Assembly: GCF_014203595.1 (NCBI RefSeq)
Contig: NZ_JACHJK010000014.1
Coordinates: 186,001 to 250,000 of the forward strand
Source: Streptomyces echinatus
Lineage (GTDB): Bacteria > Actinomycetota > Actinomycetes > Streptomycetales > Streptomycetaceae
DNA length: 64,000 nucleotides
Direction of reading: 5' to 3'
Part shown: positions 30,473-39,737 of the stretch, in pieces
How the letters are laid out: every line of letters starts with the position of its first letter
Numbering within the stretch: position 1 is the first letter of the stretch
Position numbers and translations under genes: made by a program
The notes under the pieces: model-generated
What the model was told of the DNA's origin: nothing
Seen by the model: only the letters and a program-made list of their open reading frames with translations
The model's database searches: none

Positions 30473-31576
30473 GTGGGATCGGTGCGCGACTGGCCGTCGC
30501 GCGGGCACCGGGAGCATCGCGGCTGGCTGCGGGGCGCGCCGCCGCCGTGGTGGGTACGCGTGCTGCCCGTGTTCCTGCTCGTGGCCGTGGGCACGGCCAC
30601 ACTGATCACGCCCCATGCGCACGACCTCGGTTTCCTGCTGGGCGCGATCCCGCCGCTGGCGGTCCTGTCGTACGGCCCGGTGACGACCGGGCTGCTCGGC
30701 CTGGGCGTGGTCATCGTGCTGAACGTGCCGGCCGCGCATCTGAACCGCCCCGGGAACACCGACCTGCTCACCATCGTGTTCGTGGTCGCGCTGAGCGTGT
30801 TCGTGTCCTATGTGCGCAGCCACCGGGACGCCCAGCTGCACACGGAGCGGGCGATCGGCGAGGCGGTGCAGCGGGCCGTGCTGCCGCCGCTGCCGGACCG
30901 GGTCGGACGGGTCCGGTGCGCGACCTACTACCGGGCCGCGCAGGACGGGACGCTGGTGGGCGGCGACTTCTTCGACGTACGGGCGGGGCCGTACGGCGTG
31001 CGCGCGGTGATGGGCGATGTGCAGGGGCACGGCCTGCGGGCGGTCGCCACGGTGGTGTCGCTGCTGGGGGCGTTCCGGGAGGCCGCCCTGGACCAGCCGG
31101 ACCTGGAGTCGGTGGCGGCCCGGCTCGACCGCCGGCTGTCGGTGGACTCGGTGGACGCCCGGCACGCGGAACTGTTCGCGACGGCCCTGCTGGTGGAGTT
31201 CGCCGACGCGGCCACGGTGCGGGTGCTGGCCTGCGGTCATCCCGCGCCGGTCCTGCTGGGCGAGCACGAGGCCCGGGAGGTGTCCGTCGCGCCCGGTCCG
31301 CCGCTGGGCATCGGGCTCGTCGGCGTCGAACCGCCGAAGGAGGTCACCGTGGCGCTCCGTCCGGGCGACCGGCTGTTCCTCGCCTCCGACGGGGTGTGGG
31401 AGGCGCGGGACGCCGGCGACGCCTTCTATCCGCTGCCGCGCCGGCTGGCCACCCTGGCCGCCACCCCGTCCGCCGAGCTGCCCGCCGCGGTGTGGGAGGA
31501 CCTGCTGCGGCTGCGCTACCGGGTCCGCGACGACGCCACCATGCTGGTGCTGGCCCCCGAGCCGCCCGGCACCTGA
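30473..31576 (+). CDS. membrane-anchored SpoIIE-type PP2C phosphatase
   Basis: 367 residues. Three to four membrane segments in the first ~125 residues (VRVLPVFLLVAVGTATLI, LLGAIPPLAVL, GLLGLGVVIVLNV, LLTIVFVVALSVFVSYV) are followed by the cytoplasmic phosphatase domain. All metal Asp blocks are intact: LVGGDFFDV, MGDVQGHGLRAVA, ASDGVWEA and RDDATMLVL. Such RsbU/SpoIIE relatives dephosphorylate anti-anti-sigma factors and so release sigma factors of the SigB/SigF type. The partner is not encoded beside it. TAGCTT sits about seven bases before the GTG, which suggests a leaderless mRNA. A close relative in architecture lies at 53033-54253. Confidence 0.92.
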   Translation: MGSVRDWPSRGHREHRGWLRGAPPPWWVRVLPVFLLVAVGTATLITPHAHDLGFLLGAIPPLAVLSYGPVTTGLLGLGVVIVLNVPAAHLNRPGNTDLLTIVFVVALSVFVSYVRSHRDAQLHTERAIGEAVQRAVLPPLPDRVGRVRCATYYRAAQDGTLVGGDFFDVRAGPYGVRAVMGDVQGHGLRAVATVVSLLGAFREAALDQPDLESVAARLDRRLSVDSVDARHAELFATALLVEFADAATVRVLACGHPAPVLLGEHEAREVSVAPGPPLGIGLVGVEPPKEVTVALRPGDRLFLASDGVWEARDAGDAFYPLPRRLATLAATPSAELPAAVWEDLLRLRYRVRDDATMLVLAPEPPGT

Positions 31577-31752
31577 GCCCGCTCCGACGGACACGCCGCG
31601 CTCGCCCGGCGTCCGCCTCCAGGGGACGACGCCCGGAACCGGCGCCCGCGCTCACGTACGGGTGACACATCCCTCTGCTCCAACTGACGAACCGTTAGAC
31701 GGAGTTCGAACGTCCCGCCACAAACGCCAGGGTGCGCCACCCCTTCCGTCGC

Positions 31753-31766
31753 GTAGAAATATCTAC
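31753..31766. promoter_or_regulatory. inverted repeat GTAGA-AATA-TCTAC in AT-rich island
   Basis: Lies 99 bp upstream of the ATG at 31866, followed by GCATATGC, in the only AT-rich part of the 289-bp spacer (31577-31865). Likely promoter/operator of the downstream small gene. No sigma-factor consensus can be assigned with confidence. Confidence 0.4.
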
Positions 31767-31865
31767 AACCATGCATATGCCGGGTTGGTGTGCACGCGCA
31801 CGAAGTGCCCGGTCATGGCCTTTCCCTGCGCTGAGGCAGGCGAGCGAGGACACCCGGAGCAGTGC

Positions 31866-32333
31866 ATGACGAACACGATGTGGATGCGGGGCGTGGAGTG
31901 GCTGGCCGCGGCGTCGGCCGACCCGCGCGCCTGCAAACGGGAGTGGGATCACGGCGAGGGCACCGCGCTGCTGGAGGCGGGCCGGTACTGGGACGTGCTG
32001 AGCGTCCCCGACCGCCTCGGCCTGCTCACCCTGGACCTGCTGTGGCAGCCGGCCCTGCCGGTGCCGGGGCCGACGCTGGTGGACACGGCGGCCGGGCGGG
32101 TCGGGTTCTTCCTGCCGCCGGACCCGTCGGGGGGCTGGGTGGGCGCCGGCCTGCGGTACGCGACCAAGGGGTCCTGGGTCGCCGTGCCGCCTCCGTACCG
32201 GCCCGCCCGCTCCCTGGAGTGGCTCGTGCCGCCCGACGGCAGCGGCGCGCTCCATTCTCCCGGCTCCCTGGAGGAGGCGTTGCGGCAGGCCAACGGGACG
32301 CTGGCGGTGCTCGCGCCGCTGTGCGGGCAGTAG
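31866..32333 (+). CDS. hypothetical protein resembling the N-terminal part of actinobacterial PrimPol-like proteins
   Basis: 155 residues from the ATG at 31866 with GGAG upstream. The protein has WLAAASADPRACKREWDHGEGTALLEAGRYWDVLSVPDRLGLLTLDLL and later GRVGFFLPPDPSGGWVGAGLRYATKGSWVAVPPPYRPARSLEWLVPP. This pattern (a strand WDVLSV, then VGFFLPP, then a WLVPP strand) is shared with small Streptomyces proteins annotated as bifunctional primase/polymerase N-terminal-like, but the catalytic acidic residues of PrimPol are not evident. I regard it as a conserved protein of unknown function. Confidence 0.75.
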   Translation: MTNTMWMRGVEWLAAASADPRACKREWDHGEGTALLEAGRYWDVLSVPDRLGLLTLDLLWQPALPVPGPTLVDTAAGRVGFFLPPDPSGGWVGAGLRYATKGSWVAVPPPYRPARSLEWLVPPDGSGALHSPGSLEEALRQANGTLAVLAPLCGQ

Positions 32334-32469
32334 CGCGGAACGCGGTGGCCGGGCGGCGGCCGCCGGTCGTCCGGCGCGCGACGCCGGACCGGCGCTCCTA
32401 TCCTGGGGAGGTCCGGGCCCCGACGTCCGGCCGGCACACGGCCGTCCCTCACGTGCTTGGAGCCAGCCC

Positions 32470-33708
32470 ATGTCGCCTACGTCCGCACGCCTGCGCCGGG
32501 GAGCCATGGTCGCCGTGCTGACGAGCTCCCTGCTCGTACCGCTGACGGCAGGGGCGGCACCGCCCGCGGTACCGGCCGCCTTCGGCTCCGGTACGCCCAG
32601 CCCCTCGTCGGGGCCGGAGATCCGCACCGCCTCGCCCGCCGTGGCGGCCCAACTCGACGAGGCGATCCAGCGGGTGATGCGCGAGGCGAACGTGCCGGGC
32701 GTGACCGTCGGCGTCTGGACGCCGGGCCAGCAGAGCTACGTCCGTTCGTTCGGGGTCGCCGACAGGGCGAGCGGCCGGAAGATGACCCCGGACCTGTACA
32801 CGCGGATCGGCAGCGAGACGAAGACGTTCACCGTCACCGCGCTGCTGCAACTGGCCGGCCGGGGCAAGGTCGGCCTGGACGACCCGATCGGCAAGTACGT
32901 CGACGGCGTGCCGAACGGCGACCGGATCACGCTGCGGCAACTGGCCGGGATGCGCAGCGGGCTGTTCAACTACTCGGAGGACGAAGGCTTCTTCAAGGCC
33001 CTGACGTCCGACCCCCGGCGCCCCTTCACCCCGCGGGAGCTGCTCGGCTACGCCTTCAGGCACCCGGTGCTGTTCCCGCCGGGCCGGAAGTTCGACTACT
33101 CCAACACCAATCTGATCCTGCTCGGCCTGGTCGTGGAGAAGGAGAGCGGTCAGCGCCTCGGCGACTACATCAAGCGGCACATCCTCGATCCGGCCGGGAT
33201 GAGGGACACGCTCTTCCCCGACGGCAGCGAGTTCCCCCGGCCGCACGCGCAGGGCTACACCGACCAGACGGCCGACGGCAAGGTCGCCGAGACCGCGGGC
33301 TGGAACCCGTCCTGGGGCTGGGCCGCCGGGGCGATGATCTCCACCCTGGACGACCTGCGGGTCTGGGCGCCCACGGTCGCCACCGGGGAACTGCCCGACG
33401 GCAAGCGGATGATCACCGCGGACCTGCAGAGGCAGCGCCTCGTCACCCCGGCGACGCCGATCCCGGGTGCCGGATACGGGCTGGGCATCTTCAATGTGCA
33501 GGGGTGGATCGGCCACAACGGTTCCCTGCCCGGCTACGAGTCGCTGACGATCTACCTCCCGGCGACCCGGACGACCGTCGTGGTGCTGCTCAACACCGAC
33601 ATCGACCACGACCACAACGAACCCAGCACCCTGCTCGGTGAGGCCATCACGAAGATCATCTCGCCCCGGCACGTATTCAACCTGCCCGCCGCGCCCGCGG
33701 CCAGGTGA
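32470..33708 (+). CDS. secreted serine hydrolase, D-alanyl-D-alanine carboxypeptidase / class C beta-lactamase fold
   Basis: 412 residues. A signal peptide (RRGAMVAVLTSSLLVPLTAGAAP) leads to the serine beta-lactamase/PBP fold. SxxK is in IGSETKTFTV, the YxN motif is YSNTN and the KTG-equivalent is HNGS, as in Streptomyces R61 DD-peptidase (HTGS). Family members act on D-Ala-D-Ala or on esters and amides outside the cell. Residues RQLAGMRSGLFNY and FPPGRKFDYSN are typical of this group. It is monocistronic and a hairpin follows directly. The exact substrate cannot be told. Confidence 0.93.
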   Translation: MSPTSARLRRGAMVAVLTSSLLVPLTAGAAPPAVPAAFGSGTPSPSSGPEIRTASPAVAAQLDEAIQRVMREANVPGVTVGVWTPGQQSYVRSFGVADRASGRKMTPDLYTRIGSETKTFTVTALLQLAGRGKVGLDDPIGKYVDGVPNGDRITLRQLAGMRSGLFNYSEDEGFFKALTSDPRRPFTPRELLGYAFRHPVLFPPGRKFDYSNTNLILLGLVVEKESGQRLGDYIKRHILDPAGMRDTLFPDGSEFPRPHAQGYTDQTADGKVAETAGWNPSWGWAAGAMISTLDDLRVWAPTVATGELPDGKRMITADLQRQRLVTPATPIPGAGYGLGIFNVQGWIGHNGSLPGYESLTIYLPATRTTVVVLLNTDIDHDHNEPSTLLGEAITKIISPRHVFNLPAAPAAR

Positions 33709-33710
33709 CG

Positions 33711-33727
33711 AGCCGGCCCGGCCGGCT
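33711..33727. terminator. hairpin after the serine hydrolase gene
   Basis: Inverted repeat AGCCGGCC-C-GGCCGGCT starting 2 bp after the stop codon, very GC-rich, without a T tract; a likely intrinsic terminator. The remaining 354 bp up to 34081 show no credible gene. Only the last ~20 bases contain promoter-like sequence (CATAAGCT) for the next gene. Confidence 0.65.
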
Positions 33728-34081
33728 CCCCCGCTCCCCCGGTCCCACGCCGGCCGGCGCGCCCGCCGGTGCCGCCCCGATCCCGCCGGCTGCCGCGCTT
33801 CCGGTGCCGCCTGACATGGCTCCGCCGGCGGCCTGGGGGGGGAGTGGCCGCCGGCGGAGACGCCGCGCCCGGGGGCGGGGGGACGGCCCCGGGCGGCTCA
33901 GAGGTCGGATGCCCTGGAATACGCGAGGTACGCACACGAGTTTCCGGGCGGGCCGGCGTGGGCCGCGGGGCACGCCGCAGCGGGGGTGCGGGACGTCGGG
34001 GCCCGCGCCGATTCGGGGCCGTGGGGACGTATGGGCGCGTGCGGTGCGCGTGCGGCGGGCGGAGGGGCATAAGCTCGACGC

Positions 34082-34702
34082 GTGGCGAAGTACTTCGACG
34101 TGCACCCCGAGAACCCGCAGTCGCGCAGCATCGCGCAGATCGCCGACGCGGTGCGTTCGGAAGCGCTCATCGCATACCCGACCGACTCCTGTTACGCGCT
34201 GGGCTGCCGGCTGGGCAGCCGGGACGGCATGGACCGGATCCGCTCCATCCGCCGGCTGGACGACCGGCACCACTTCACGCTGATGTGCCGTGACTTCGCG
34301 CAGCTCGGCCAGTTCGTACGCGTGGACAACGACGTGTTCCGGGCCGTGAAGGCGTCGACGCCCGGCAGCTACACGTTCATCCTGCCCGCCACCCGCGAGG
34401 TGCCGCGCAAGCTGCTGCACCCGAAGAAGAAGACCGTGGGCGTGCGCATCCCCGACCACGTGGTCACCCAGGCGCTGTTGGCGGAGCTGGGCGAGCCGTT
34501 GCTGTCCAGCACGCTGCTGCTGCCGGACGAGGGTGAGCCGCTGACCCAGGGCTGGGAGATCAAGGACCGGCTCGACCACGTGGTGGACGCCGTGGTGGAC
34601 TCGGGCGACTGCGGCACCGAGCCGACGACGGTGGTCGACTTCTCGAGCGGGGAAGCGGAGATCGTCCGGCGGGGCGCCGGGGACACCACCCGCTTCGAGT
34701 GA
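34082..34702 (+). CDS. YrdC/Sua5/YciO-family protein (threonylcarbamoyl-AMP synthase-like)
   Basis: 206 residues. The Sua5/YrdC/YciO fold is shown by IADAVRSEALIAYPTDSCYALGCRLGSRDGMDRIRSIRRLDDRHHFTLMCRDFAQLGQFV, TPGSYTFILPATREVPRKLLHPKKKTVGVRIPDH and LSSTLLLPDEGEPL, ending PTTVVDFSSGEAEIVRRGAGDT. The form with Asp-Asp after Arg (RLDDRHHF) and the overall pattern fit the YciO branch more than true TsaC, so a direct role in t6A tRNA modification is uncertain. The start is GTG, with a -10-like TAAGCT five to six bases upstream, so it may be leaderless. Confidence 0.9.
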   Translation: MAKYFDVHPENPQSRSIAQIADAVRSEALIAYPTDSCYALGCRLGSRDGMDRIRSIRRLDDRHHFTLMCRDFAQLGQFVRVDNDVFRAVKASTPGSYTFILPATREVPRKLLHPKKKTVGVRIPDHVVTQALLAELGEPLLSSTLLLPDEGEPLTQGWEIKDRLDHVVDAVVDSGDCGTEPTTVVDFSSGEAEIVRRGAGDTTRFE

Positions 34703-34818
34703 GCGAGCGGCCCACCGGGCGCGGGGTTCCCGATCTTGCGTGACAGCATGGACCGCAGCCGCGGCGCCCCGGACCGTCGCCCGTCGGCATCCATTCACCG
34801 AGGGAGGGCCTTCCCAGC

Positions 34819-35574
34819 ATGAGCGATGTCCAGGGAAACGTTGTCGACATCCCCACCGAGGACGGCGTCGCCGACGCCTACCTCGCCCACCCGGACGACG
34901 GACGGCCCCGTCCGGGCGTGCTGCTCTACCAGGACGCCTACGGGCTGCGGCCGCACCTGCGGTCGATGGCCGACCGGCTGGCCGGCGCCGGTTACACCGT
35001 GCTGGTGCCGAACGTGTTCTACCGGCTCGGCCGGGCGCCGGTCGTGGACCTGCCCGAGTTCATCGACCCGGCCGCCGACCCGACCATCTGGGAGCGGCTC
35101 GGGCCGATCCTGGCCGGGCTGACGCCGGACCTGGTCAAGCGGGACGCGGGCGCCTATCTGCACTGGCTGGCCGACAGCCCTCGCACGGCGGACGGACCGG
35201 TCGCGCTGACCGGCTACTGCATGGGCGCCCGGCTCGCGCTGTGGACCGCGGGCGCGCATCCGGACCGGGTCGCGGCGGCGGCCGGCTTCCACGGCGGACA
35301 GCTCGCCACCGACGCCCCGGACAGCCCGCACCTGGAGGCCCCGCGCATCACCGCGGAGCTGTATTTCGGGCACGCCGACGAGGACCCGTCGCTGCCCCCG
35401 GAGCAGATGGCGCGGTTCGAGGAGGCCCTGAGCACCGCCGGGGTGCGGCACACCTGCGAGGTCTACACCGGCGCCCACCACGGCTACACCCAGGCGGACA
35501 CCTCCGCCTACGACCGGGTGGCCACCGAACGGCACTGGGCCGCGCTGCTCGACCTGCTCGAGCGCACGTTCTGA
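34819..35574 (+). CDS. dienelactone hydrolase family protein
   Basis: 251 residues, alpha/beta-hydrolase fold of the DLH class. PGVLLYQDAYGLRPHLRSMADRLAGAGYTVLVPNVFYR gives the early strands. The nucleophile elbow is GYCMGARLAL with cysteine as nucleophile, the acid is in YFGHADEDPS and the His is in YTGAHHGYTQ. True DLHs open dienelactones in chlorocatechol breakdown, but most relatives in Streptomyces have other, unknown ester substrates. A good ATG lies 116 bp after the YciO-like gene, and it may be co-transcribed. No aromatic degradation genes are nearby. Confidence 0.92.
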   Translation: MSDVQGNVVDIPTEDGVADAYLAHPDDGRPRPGVLLYQDAYGLRPHLRSMADRLAGAGYTVLVPNVFYRLGRAPVVDLPEFIDPAADPTIWERLGPILAGLTPDLVKRDAGAYLHWLADSPRTADGPVALTGYCMGARLALWTAGAHPDRVAAAAGFHGGQLATDAPDSPHLEAPRITAELYFGHADEDPSLPPEQMARFEEALSTAGVRHTCEVYTGAHHGYTQADTSAYDRVATERHWAALLDLLERTF

Positions 35575-35657
35575 GCAGAGCCCCGGCGTCCGCCCGAGGG
35601 CCGACGCCGGGCCGATCCCGTCGCCGCCATTGACATGCACGCGTCCCGGCATGAGTC

Positions 35658-35671
35658 TGAGAGCGCTCTCA
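35658..35671. promoter_or_regulatory. CebR/LacI-type operator TGAGAGCGCTCTCA
   Basis: A perfect 14-bp palindrome 52 bp upstream of the GH64 gene. It differs from the Streptomyces CebR box TGGGAGCGCTCCCA at one symmetric position in each half. CebR-type repressors are released by beta-linked oligosaccharides and control glucan/cellulose-degrading enzymes, which fits the gene it precedes. Confidence 0.75.
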
Positions 35672-35723
35672 ATCAGGTACGGACCAAGTCCGTACGGCCC
35701 CGACCCCCACACGGAGGTGGAGA

Positions 35724-36923
35724 GTGCCCCACAGGTTCACACGCCGCGCCCTGCCGCCGGCCGCCGCCGCGGCCCTGCTCGGCGGACTGCTCGTGCTCGG
35801 CGCGCCGGAACACGCCGGTGCCGCGGTGCCGGACACCCTTCCCCTGGAGATCACCAACAACTCGGGCCGCTCCGAACCGGTCTACGTCTACGACCTCGGC
35901 ACCCAGCTGTCCTCCGGGCGGCAGGGCTGGGCCGACGCGAACGGCACCTTCCACGCCTGGCCGGCGGGCGGGAACCCGCCCACTCCCGCGCCCGACGCCG
36001 CGATACCCGGCCCTGCCGCCGGGCAGTCCAAGACCATCCGCATCCCGAAGTTCTCCGGCCGGATCTACTTCTCCTACGGCCGGAAGCTCGATTTCCGGCT
36101 CACCACCGGCGGACTGGTGCAGCCGGCCGTGCAGAACCCCTCCGACCCCAACCGCGACATCCTCTTCAACTGGTCGGAGTACACGCTCAATGACTCCGGC
36201 CTGTGGCTCAACAGCACCCAGGTGGACATGTTCTCCGCGCCGTACGCGGTCGGGGTGCAGCGTGCCGACGGCGGTGTGAGCACCACCGGGCATCTGAAGT
36301 CCGGTGGATGGAGCGGCTTCTTCAACGGTCTGCGCGGACAGTCCGGAGGCTGGGCGGGCCTGATCCAGACGCGTTCCGACGGTACCGTGCTGCGCGCGCT
36401 GTCGCCGCTGTACGGCGTGGAGACGGGTGTCCTGCCGGCGAACGTGATGGACGGCTACGTCGACCGGGTCTGGCAGAAGTACACGACGTCGACGCTGACG
36501 GTCACGCCGTTCGCGGACCAGCCGAACACCAAGTACTACGGCCGTGTCTCCGGGAACGTCATGAACTTCACCAACTCCTCCGGCGCGGTGGTCACCAGCT
36601 TCCAGAAGCCCGACGCGGCCAGCGTCTTCGGCTGCCACAAGCTGCTGGACGCGCCCAACGACCAGGTGCGCGGCCCCATCTCCCGTACGCTGTGCGCCGG
36701 TTTCAACCGCTCGACCCTGCTGGTGAACGCGAACCAGCCGGACACCACGACGGCGAACTTCTACCAGGACGCGGTGACCAACCAGTACGCGCGCAGGATC
36801 CACGCGCAGACGGCCGATGGCAAGGCGTACGCGTTCGCCTTCGACGACGTCGGCAACCAGGAGTCACTGGTGCACGACGGCGGCCCGCGGCAGGCGTATC
36901 TGACACTGGATCCGCTGAGCTGA
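35724..36923 (+). CDS. secreted endo-beta-1,3-glucanase, glycoside hydrolase family 64
   Basis: 399 residues. A Tat-like signal peptide (HRFTRRALPPAAAAALLGGLLVLGAPEHAGA) precedes the family GH64 domain. IPKFSGRIYFSYGRKLDFRLTTGGLVQPAVQNPSDPNRDILFNWSEYTLNDSGLWLNSTQVDMFSAP contains the conserved FNWSEYT and VDMF blocks that carry the catalytic Glu and Asp in laminaripentaose-producing enzymes. The enzyme releases pentasaccharides from laminarin or fungal cell-wall glucan. There is no carbohydrate-binding module. A CebR-like palindrome lies upstream, so induction by glucan or cello-oligosaccharides is likely. Start: ATG... the annotated GTG at 35724 has GGAGGTGGAGA just before it. Confidence 0.94.
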   Translation: MPHRFTRRALPPAAAAALLGGLLVLGAPEHAGAAVPDTLPLEITNNSGRSEPVYVYDLGTQLSSGRQGWADANGTFHAWPAGGNPPTPAPDAAIPGPAAGQSKTIRIPKFSGRIYFSYGRKLDFRLTTGGLVQPAVQNPSDPNRDILFNWSEYTLNDSGLWLNSTQVDMFSAPYAVGVQRADGGVSTTGHLKSGGWSGFFNGLRGQSGGWAGLIQTRSDGTVLRALSPLYGVETGVLPANVMDGYVDRVWQKYTTSTLTVTPFADQPNTKYYGRVSGNVMNFTNSSGAVVTSFQKPDAASVFGCHKLLDAPNDQVRGPISRTLCAGFNRSTLLVNANQPDTTTANFYQDAVTNQYARRIHAQTADGKAYAFAFDDVGNQESLVHDGGPRQAYLTLDPLS

Positions 36924-36979
36924 CGCGGAACGGTCCCACACCCGAGGAACAGGGTGCGGGACCGCGCTCGTGGTACTGC

Positions 36980-39379
36980 TCAGCTGGTCGTCAGGGCCGT
37001 GTCGTCCACGACGAAGCTGGTCTGGAGCGAGGAGTCCTCCACGCCGTTGAACTTCAGCGTGACGGTCGAGCCCGCCAGCGAGGACAGGTCGAAGGTCTTC
37101 TGGCTGTAGCCGGAGGCCTTGTTGAGGTTGGAGTAGGTCGCCAGGGTCTTCGAACCCGCGGTCACCGTCAGCTTGTCGTACTGGACGCTGGAGGTGGTCT
37201 CCGCGGAGTCGATGTGCAGGTAGAAGGTCAGGCTGGCCTTGCAGTTCGCGGGGATCGTCACCGACTGGGACAGCGTGTCGGTGTGCGAGGTGCCGTAGCC
37301 GTTCAGCCAGGCCTTGTAGGACCCGCTGTGGGACGCCTCACCGCTGTCGGTGGTGATGACGCCGCTGGTGGCGGTCCAGCCGGTGTTGCCCGACTCGAAG
37401 CCCTGGTTGCTCAGCAGCTGCTTGGAGGTGCAGCCGCCGGTGGTGCTGACCGTCCAGGAGAAGGTCGCGGTGCCGGTCGCACCGGTGGAGTCCGTCACCG
37501 TCACCGTCGTGCTGGACGTTCCGGCCGCTGTGGGCGTACCGGAGATCAGACCGGTCGAGCTGTTGATCGACAGACCGGCGGGCAGGCCGGAGGCGCTGTA
37601 GCTCAGCGCGCCGCTGTTGGTGCTGCTCGCCTGGATCTGCAGGTTCACGGCGGTGCCGACGGTGGCGGACTGGCTGCCCGGGTTGGTGACGGTCACCCCG
37701 TTGGCCGGCGGGTTGATGTGGCTGCCGACGTTGATGCCGGCGAAGGCGTTGCCCACCCCGGCGTACTGCGCGGAGTTGGCGCCGTAGAGGTCGGAGGCCG
37801 CGCGCAGGGCGGCCGCACGGGCGTCCGCGTAGTTGGTGCTGGACGTCATGTACGTCGTCAGCGCCTTGTACCAGATCTGCAGCGCGGCGGCCCGGCCGAT
37901 GCCGGTGACGGCGACGCCGTCGGAGGTCGGGCTGTTGTAGGTCACGCCGTTGATGACCTTGGTGCCGCTGCCCTCGGACAGCAGGTAGAACATGTGGTTC
38001 GCCGGGCCCGAGGAGTAGTGCACGTCGAGGTTGCCGACGCCGCTGTACCAACTGTCGGCCGACCCGCCGTCCTTGCTCGGCTTGTCCATGTAACGCAGCG
38101 GCGAGCCGTCGCCGTTGATGTCGATCTTCTCGCCGACGAGGTAGTCACCGACGTCGTTGGAGTTGTTCGCGAAGAACTCGACACCCGTGCCGAAGATGTC
38201 CGAGGTGGCCTCGTTCAGGCCGCCGGACTCGCCCGAGTACTCCAGGCCGGCGGTGTTGGAGGTGACGCCGTGCGTCATCTCGTGGCCGGCCACGTCCAGC
38301 GAGGTCAGGGCGTGGGTGTTGCCCGAGCCGTCGCCGTAGGTCATGCAGAAGCAGCTGTCGTCCCAGAAGGCGTTGACGTAGCCGCTGCTGTAGTGGACCC
38401 GGCTGTAGGCGGCGACGCCGTCGTTGCGGATGCCGCTGCGGCCGAAGGTGTTCTTGTAGAAGTCCCAGGTCTCCTGCGCGCCGTAGGCGGCGTCGGCGCC
38501 CGCCGTCTGGGTGTTGGAGCCGGTCCCGTCGCCCCAGACGTCGTCCGCGTCGGTCATCAGCGTGCCGGTGCCGGAGGTCCCCCGGTTGAGGCTGTAGGTC
38601 TTGTGGCCGCCCCGCGTGGTGTCGTTCAGCTGGTACGTCGACCCCGACAGCGAGGTGCCCAGGGTGACGGTGCCGCTGTACTGGGTGTTGCCGGTGCCGG
38701 TCTTGACGGCCTGGAACCGGTACAGCTCCTTGCCGGTGGTGGCGTCGGTGATGACGTGCAGCTGGCTGGGCGTGCCGTCGTCCTGGAAGCCGCCGATCAC
38801 CGTCTCCCAGGCGAGCTTCGGGGTGCCGCCGCCGGCCCAGATCACCTTGCGGGCGCTGTCGGCGGTGGCCTTCTTGGCGTCCAGGGCCTTCGCGGCCTTC
38901 AGCGCCTTGGTCTGGGCGGCGGCCTTGGTGTAGGTCGCGGTGGTGGAGCGCACCTGTATCTTGCGCTTGTTGTTGAAGGTGCTGCTCACGGTCCCCTTGG
39001 CCAGGGAGGCCGGCGGGGTGTGCACGACGAGGTCGCCGCCGAGGACGGGCAGACCGGCATAGGTGCGCTCGTAACGCGTGTGCACGGTGCCGTCGTTGTC
39101 CTTGACGACGTCCTTGACGACCAGCTTCTCCTGCGCGCCGAGGCCGAGGGTGCGGGCGGTCGCGGCGGTCTTCTCCTGCGCGCTCGTGATCAGCGCCCGG
39201 TGCTGGGCCGGGCTGAGCTTGGCCTCCAGACCGCCGGTGCGCAGCGGGCCGGGGTGGGGGGTGGCCGGTGCGGCGCTCGACGGGATCGCCTGGAGGCCGA
39301 CGGCGAGGAAGGCCGCGGTGGAGACCAGGGCGGCTCCGACCGTGGCGCGCTTGTGGGGAAGGGGTCTGTGGGGTCTCAC
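36980..39379 (-). CDS. secreted M4-family (thermolysin-like) metallopeptidase with C-terminal binding domains
   Basis: About 799 residues from the GTG at 39379, which AGGAGGAG precedes by five bases; the frame is open upstream but without signal-peptide logic. Order: signal peptide (RATVGAALVSTAAFLAVGLQAIPSSAA), FTP/PepSY-type propeptide to about residue 215, catalytic domain with zinc motif HEMTH (His366, Glu367, His370) and the third-ligand Glu in GLNEATSD. An Ig-like putative-binding (He_PIG) domain follows (VTVTNPGSQSATVGTAVNLQIQ... GLPAGLSINSSTGLISGTP). Last is a jelly-roll domain with paired Cys (GCTSKQLLSNQGFESG... VDDTALTTS). It degrades proteins outside the cell; the C-terminal domains probably bind substrate or wall. 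Confidence 0.95.
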   Translation of the reverse strand: MRPHRPLPHKRATVGAALVSTAAFLAVGLQAIPSSAAPATPHPGPLRTGGLEAKLSPAQHRALITSAQEKTAATARTLGLGAQEKLVVKDVVKDNDGTVHTRYERTYAGLPVLGGDLVVHTPPASLAKGTVSSTFNNKRKIQVRSTTATYTKAAAQTKALKAAKALDAKKATADSARKVIWAGGGTPKLAWETVIGGFQDDGTPSQLHVITDATTGKELYRFQAVKTGTGNTQYSGTVTLGTSLSGSTYQLNDTTRGGHKTYSLNRGTSGTGTLMTDADDVWGDGTGSNTQTAGADAAYGAQETWDFYKNTFGRSGIRNDGVAAYSRVHYSSGYVNAFWDDSCFCMTYGDGSGNTHALTSLDVAGHEMTHGVTSNTAGLEYSGESGGLNEATSDIFGTGVEFFANNSNDVGDYLVGEKIDINGDGSPLRYMDKPSKDGGSADSWYSGVGNLDVHYSSGPANHMFYLLSEGSGTKVINGVTYNSPTSDGVAVTGIGRAAALQIWYKALTTYMTSSTNYADARAAALRAASDLYGANSAQYAGVGNAFAGINVGSHINPPANGVTVTNPGSQSATVGTAVNLQIQASSTNSGALSYSASGLPAGLSINSSTGLISGTPTAAGTSSTTVTVTDSTGATGTATFSWTVSTTGGCTSKQLLSNQGFESGNTGWTATSGVITTDSGEASHSGSYKAWLNGYGTSHTDTLSQSVTIPANCKASLTFYLHIDSAETTSSVQYDKLTVTAGSKTLATYSNLNKASGYSQKTFDLSSLAGSTVTLKFNGVEDSSLQTSFVVDDTALTTS

Positions 39380-39737
39380 TCGTACTCCTCCTGCTGCGGC
39401 CGCCTGGTCGGCGGCCGGTGACAGACGGGCAGACGGGTCTGTCGCCCGGGCGAGCTGAGCTGTGCGAGGCATGATCCGTGAACCGGTGGGGTGGATCAGC
39501 GTGCGGAGGGAGAATGACAGTATTGGCCGAGCCATGTCACCCAACGGCGGGGCAATCGAGGGTTTTCCCTTACCGGCCCCCCACACCCGCGAGCACCGCG
39601 TCACGGCTGGTCCCGGCCGGGTCCCCGCACGGCCGTCCACCGCGGCGGAAACATGAACCGGGAGGTGACAGACGGGCGTTCGGACGTAGGTTGGGCCATG
39701 GCTGATCCACGTCTTGGCTGAAAGAAGGACACGACCC
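39380..39737. other. 358-bp divergent promoter region
   Basis: Between the leftward M4 protease and the rightward methyltransferase gene. The middle (about 39500-39570) is somewhat AT-rich. On the minus strand TTGGGT and TACTGT around 39520-39545 are weak -35/-10 candidates for the protease. No RNA gene or repeat is visible. Confidence 0.4.

Noticed and set aside
36203..39421. 1072-codon plus-strand open frame opposite the M4 protease
   Set aside because: Low-complexity Gly/Val/Arg shadow of the protease gene, beginning out of frame inside the GH64 gene.
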